The notes under the pieces are model-generated. The model did not search any database. It had not been told where the DNA came from and worked only from the letters and a program-made list of their open reading frames with translations. A stretch of DNA of 64,000 bases from Paenibacillus qinlingensis (GTDB lineage Bacteria > Bacillota > Bacilli > Paenibacillales > NBRC-103111): positions 1 through 64,000 of the forward strand of contig NZ_JABMKY010000034.1 in the NCBI RefSeq assembly GCF_013204845.1, in the 5' to 3' direction. The position numbers and the translations under genes were made by a program. Positions 60,595 through 64,000 of this stretch are shown here, piece by piece (within the stretch, counting starts at the first letter, position 1; every line of letters begins with the position of its first letter).

Positions 60595-61857
60595 ATGTTG
60601 GAGAAATTAATGGTGGTTGGTGGACGCCCACTACGGGGAACGGTTCAGATTAGTGGAGCAAAGAATAGTGCCATTGCACTTATTCCAGCCGCAGTACTTG
60701 CAGAAACACCAGTAACGTTGGATAATCTTCCACATTTAAGCGATGTGGCTATATATACAGAAATTTTGACTGATTTAGGAGCGACAATCGATTGGAACGA
60801 AGATCGGATGACGATTGATCCGACCCATATGAAGCCTATGGCTATGCCGAATGGCAAAGTGAAGAAACTGCGTGCTTCCTATTATTTAATGGGTGCACTT
60901 CTGGGTAGATTTGGCGAGGCAACGATTGGTCTTCCAGGTGGATGTAATTTCGAACCGCGTCCGATTGATCTTCATATTAAAGGATTCGAAGCACTTGGCG
61001 CTGTAGTTAGTAACGAGAACGGTGCCCTTCATATTCGTGCCAAGGAACTGCGTGGCGCTAAGATTTATTTAGATATGGCAAGTGTAGGCGCTACGATTAA
61101 TATTATGCTGGCTGCTTCACGTGCTAAGGGTTTGACTACGATTGAAAATGCGGCGAAAGAGCCTGAAATTATAGATGTAGCAACACTTTTGAATTCCATG
61201 GGTGCGAAAATCAAGGGAGCTGGTACGGATACGATCCGTATAGAAGGGGTTTCTGAACTTCATGGCTGCCGCCACTCCATTATCCCTGACCGTATTCAGG
61301 CGGGGACGTATATGATTGCTGCTGCGGCGACGCGCGGTGATGTTACGGTTGATAATGTGATTCCGAAGCATCTGGAAGCATTGACAGCGAAGTTGCAAGA
61401 AATGGGCGTTCATGTCTACGAAATGGATGAATCTATTCGCATTGTCGGTCAGCCTATCTATGAAAGCGTAGATGTGAAAGCATTAATTTACCCTGGGTTT
61501 GCAACGGATCTGCAGTCTCCAATGGCTAGTCTGTTGTGCCAAGCCAAAGGTGTTAGTATTTTAACTGACCACGTATATAGCAATCGTTTTAAGCACATTC
61601 CAGAGCTTGTGCGCATGGGCGCGAAAATGAAGGTTGAAGGACGTTCTGCTATCATTGAAGGCTCCCAGTTGAGTTCGGCCAAAGTAAGAGCGACGGATCT
61701 TCGCGCAGGTGCTTCTCTGGTGATTGCAGGTTTGAGTGTTATGACTGGTGGAATTACTGAAGTGTCAGGTGTAGAGTTCATTGATCGCGGATATGAGAAT
61801 TTAGTATTCAATCTATCTTCCCTAGGAGCCGAAGTTTGGCGTGAGAACGAGGAATAA
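60595..61857 (+). CDS. murZ: UDP-N-acetylglucosamine 1-carboxyvinyltransferase (second MurA, MurZ type)
   Basis: 420 residues. EPSP-synthase fold with GTVQISGAKNSAIALIPAAVLAE (substrate Lys and Asn) and the catalytic loop Cys in LPGGCNFEPRPIDLHIKGFEALGA. First step of peptidoglycan precursor synthesis; target of fosfomycin. Position just before rho matches the MurZ (MurAB) paralogue of Bacillus, though the glpX gene that lies between in B. subtilis is absent. GGGGGAG precedes the ATG. Confidence 0.93.
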   Translation: MLEKLMVVGGRPLRGTVQISGAKNSAIALIPAAVLAETPVTLDNLPHLSDVAIYTEILTDLGATIDWNEDRMTIDPTHMKPMAMPNGKVKKLRASYYLMGALLGRFGEATIGLPGGCNFEPRPIDLHIKGFEALGAVVSNENGALHIRAKELRGAKIYLDMASVGATINIMLAASRAKGLTTIENAAKEPEIIDVATLLNSMGAKIKGAGTDTIRIEGVSELHGCRHSIIPDRIQAGTYMIAAAATRGDVTVDNVIPKHLEALTAKLQEMGVHVYEMDESIRIVGQPIYESVDVKALIYPGFATDLQSPMASLLCQAKGVSILTDHVYSNRFKHIPELVRMGAKMKVEGRSAIIEGSQLSSAKVRATDLRAGASLVIAGLSVMTGGITEVSGVEFIDRGYENLVFNLSSLGAEVWRENEE

Positions 61858-61919
61858 AGTACCAGACAACAGGCAATGCTAGAATCCAATTGAAAATTTA
61901 ATAGTTTGGTGGTTGAAAC

Positions 61920-63218
61920 ATGAGCATGCAGCTTGCTGAGCTTGAAGTACTCAAGCTTACTGAATTATATAAACTAGCTAAGAAACATCAGATTCCTTAT
62001 TACGGTACGCTGAAGAAAAGAGAACTCATTTTTGCCATTTTACGTGCACAAGCAGCAGAGAGCGGTTTCCTGTTCATGCAAGGTGTTTTGGAAATTTTGC
62101 AGGAAGGGTTTGGATTCTTGCGTCCAATTAACTATCTTCCTAGCGCAGAGGATATTTATATTTCAGCCTCTCAAATTCGCAAATTCGATTTGCGTTCAGG
62201 GGATATCGTATCCGGTAAATGCCGTCCGCCGAAAGAAAATGAACGTTATTTTGGCTTGCTTCAAGTTGAAGCAGTCAACGGAGAGAAGCCTGAGACTGCT
62301 GCAGAGCGCTTGCACTTCCCGGCGCTAACACCGCTGTATCCGGACACTCGGATTACGCTTGAGACAGAGCCGAACAAGATCTCCATGCGGATCATGGACT
62401 TGCTTGCCCCGGTAGGTCTCGGACAGCGTGGACTTGTCGTTGCCCCTCCTAAAGCAGGGAAGACGTTGTTACTCAAAGAAATTGCAAATAGTATTTCTAC
62501 GAATTATCCGGAGATTGAGCTGTTTGTCCTGTTGATTGACGAGCGACCTGAGGAAGTTACGGATATGCAGCGTTCTGTCAAAGGTGAAGTTGTCGCTTCA
62601 ACATTTGATGAGCTTCCTGAGAATCATATTAAAGTCGCCGAGCTTGTTCTAGAACGGGCTATGCGTTTAGTTGAACATAAGAAAGATGTCGTTATTCTAC
62701 TCGATAGTATTACGCGCTTAGCAAGAGCGTATAACCTCGTCGTACCGCCTTCAGGCCGGACGTTGTCCGGTGGTGTTGATCCCGCTGCTTTCCACCGTCC
62801 TAAACGTTTTTTCGGAGCTGCTCGTAACATTGAAGAAGGTGGCAGCTTAACCATTCTTGCTACAGCACTCGTTGAAACAGGTTCCCGTATGGATGACGTC
62901 ATTTATGAAGAATTTAAAGGGACAGGTAATCTGGAACTTCATCTCGATCGCAAAATGGCGGAACGTCGTATCTTCCCTGCTATTGATATTCGTCGTTCAG
63001 GAACTCGTCGTGAGGAAGCATTGCTTGGTAAAGATGAGCTCGAGAAAGTATGGGCACTTCGCAAAGGTATGAATGATTCGCATGAATATACCGAAGCTTT
63101 TATTAAGAAGCTTGCGGATACGAAGACGAATCAAGAGTTTTTGGACTCGTTGGCATCCCCAGTGGCGGGAGCACCGTCCCAGCAACATAAAGGCAAAGTC
63201 AAAAACTCAGCATCTTAA
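61920..63218 (+). CDS. rho: Transcription termination factor Rho
   Basis: 432 residues. N-terminal Rho-N helical domain (TELYKLAKKHQIPYYGTLKKRELIFAIL, about 12-40), RNA-binding OB fold (GVLEILQEGFGFLRPINYLPSAEDIYISASQIRKFDLRSGD, about 50-95), and an ATPase domain with P-loop APPKAGKT and the Walker B LIDERPEEVTDM. The hexameric helicase ends untranslated transcripts. GGTGG-type site before the ATG. Preceded by murA2, as in Bacillus. Confidence 0.96.
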   Translation: MSMQLAELEVLKLTELYKLAKKHQIPYYGTLKKRELIFAILRAQAAESGFLFMQGVLEILQEGFGFLRPINYLPSAEDIYISASQIRKFDLRSGDIVSGKCRPPKENERYFGLLQVEAVNGEKPETAAERLHFPALTPLYPDTRITLETEPNKISMRIMDLLAPVGLGQRGLVVAPPKAGKTLLLKEIANSISTNYPEIELFVLLIDERPEEVTDMQRSVKGEVVASTFDELPENHIKVAELVLERAMRLVEHKKDVVILLDSITRLARAYNLVVPPSGRTLSGGVDPAAFHRPKRFFGAARNIEEGGSLTILATALVETGSRMDDVIYEEFKGTGNLELHLDRKMAERRIFPAIDIRRSGTRREEALLGKDELEKVWALRKGMNDSHEYTEAFIKKLADTKTNQEFLDSLASPVAGAPSQQHKGKVKNSAS

Positions 63219-63270
63219 GCTTTAGTTAAACGACACCTACTAAGAAGGTTGGCGTGGCCGTTTACTTTAA
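63218..63270 (+). repeat. Oriented hairpin element, copy G
   Basis: Core 63225-63265: GTTAAACG, ACACCTACTAAGAAGGTTGGCGT, GGCCGTTTAC; immediately after the rho stop codon. Left flank AGCTTTA. Could also act as rho's terminator. Confidence 0.5.
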
Positions 63271-63291
63271 CGTACAAAGAGGAGTACCGTT

Positions 63292-64000
63292 ATGAACTTG
63301 GTTTATTCAGATTCACAAGGAAATGTATTTGATCATCCTGATTATTTCGCACTTGGTCGAAATGCAGAAATGATCACCGAAATATTAGATGAAGAACTGA
63401 TCCCTCTTCCTGAGGGTTCAACACTCGTTAGTCTACCTTTCACGCGTCCTGTGGGCATTGATGCCGCAACAGGGGAAATGAAGCTGGTAGAGGGTGATTA
63501 CCACGCGGTGGGAGCGTTGCTTCCACAAGGCTTCACACGGCTGCTTCTCCCAGGGTATGTGAAATCCGATAAGACGAAGGCATTGCCTCTGTTCGGTTAT
63601 ACCGCTGTCGTGTGGAAAGAAGACGGCTTCTACGTAGCCGCGCGGCTGACTGATAATCCATACTTCTGGAATCCGATTCATTGTGATCCAGATGAGCTCG
63701 AGGTTGAAGTCAAACGGCTAGTTGCCAAGTACCCGGAGAATCGGTTGTATGCGCATTTGTCCAACTGTGCACTAGGCTACGAGTGCTTGACCGCTTCGAA
63801 CACGTTCCTACAACGTTGGGAAGGGGCTGTCCCTGTTTCCTACTCCTGTAATGCAGGATGCTTCGGATGTATTTCGGAGCAGCCAGACGAAAGTGGCTTT
63901 GTTGCACCGCAAACGCGGATGAATTTCAAGCCAAAGGTCGAAGAAATTACGGAGATCATGTTGGAACATCTACGTACACCAGAGAGTATTATCTCCTTCG
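63292..64000 (+). CDS. Radical SAM protein, N-terminal part (cut by window edge)
   Basis: 236 codons are visible with no stop. An N-terminal unknown domain (NLVYSDSQGNVFDHPDYFALGRNAEMITEILDEELIPLPEGSTLVSLPFTRPVGID and a barrel-like GAVPVSYSCNAGCFGC end) leads into SYSCNAGCFGC, a CX3CX2C cluster-binding motif at nucleotides about 63842-63871. That is the radical SAM signature, here placed unusually far from the N-terminus (about 185 residues). AAAGAGGAG precedes the ATG. It follows rho by 73 bp; the C-terminal part and function are outside the window. Confidence 0.8.
   Translation, partial: MNLVYSDSQGNVFDHPDYFALGRNAEMITEILDEELIPLPEGSTLVSLPFTRPVGIDAATGEMKLVEGDYHAVGALLPQGFTRLLLPGYVKSDKTKALPLFGYTAVVWKEDGFYVAARLTDNPYFWNPIHCDPDELEVEVKRLVAKYPENRLYAHLSNCALGYECLTASNTFLQRWEGAVPVSYSCNAGCFGCISEQPDESGFVAPQTRMNFKPKVEEITEIMLEHLRTPESIISF

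Overview
The window looks like a chromosomal segment of a Gram-positive, endospore-forming member of the Bacillales, most likely a Paenibacillus. The evidence is moderate G+C content, strong AGGAGG-type ribosome binding sites with frequent TTG and GTG starts, many lipoproteins, an SLH-anchored secreted protein, spo0F with a sigma-H-like promoter, and a Bacillus-like housekeeping order at the right end (rpoE-pyrG-spo0F-fba-murA2-rho). ywhD, pbpG and speE lie together, and ywiB lies next to argS, as in Bacillus.

Layout. 1-3.2 kb: the first codons of a transposase, then a MarR regulator and siderophore-interacting flavoprotein pair, divergent from an MFS transporter. 3.5-12.9 kb: an envelope transport operon (ATPase, lipoprotein adaptor, 971-aa FtsX-type permease, a second ATPase with an AbrB-like tail, a family-1 solute-binding lipoprotein and a secreted protein), with a candidate ECF-sigma promoter. 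13-21.4 kb: small regulators, a SUFU-domain protein, a YhgE/Pip protein divergent from a LysR regulator, a medium-chain oxidoreductase, an XRE/membrane-protein pair, an ABC-F ATPase and an SRPBCC protein. 21.7-26.4 kb: a probable extracytoplasmic thiol-disulfide module behind a possible attenuator. It consists of a membrane-anchored Thr/Ala-rich protein ending in CX6C, an SLH-anchored protein with a duplicated thioredoxin fold, and a CcdA-TlpA fusion. 26.4-30.5 kb: VOC, DUF2306, ExoIII and cysK genes. 30.6-34 kb: a Fur-box-controlled heme/iron ABC importer with a HugZ-like enzyme. 34-41 kb: DinB, lipase, ABC exporter, an orphan Opp-type permease pair, and an RHH-methyltransferase fusion. 41.3-43.4 kb: a guanidine-I riboswitch controlling an SMR (Gdx-like) exporter and a c-di-AMP riboswitch controlling an NlpC/P60 hydrolase. 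43.5-55.5 kb: M1 peptidase, ywhD, a class A PBP, speE, DinB, ywiB, argS and an S8 protease. 56-64 kb: the rpoE-to-rho housekeeping block, ending in a radical SAM gene cut by the window edge.

The least explained content is non-coding. One interspersed element of about 190 bp (4 copies) is built from four imperfect palindromes of about 26 bp at conserved spacing. A second family of 40-44 bp hairpins (7 copies) has all copies in the same orientation regardless of gene direction. pyrG carries both a GGGC-start CTP-type attenuator and a set of degenerate tandem repeats in its leader. All calls come from reading the sequence; no database search was run.
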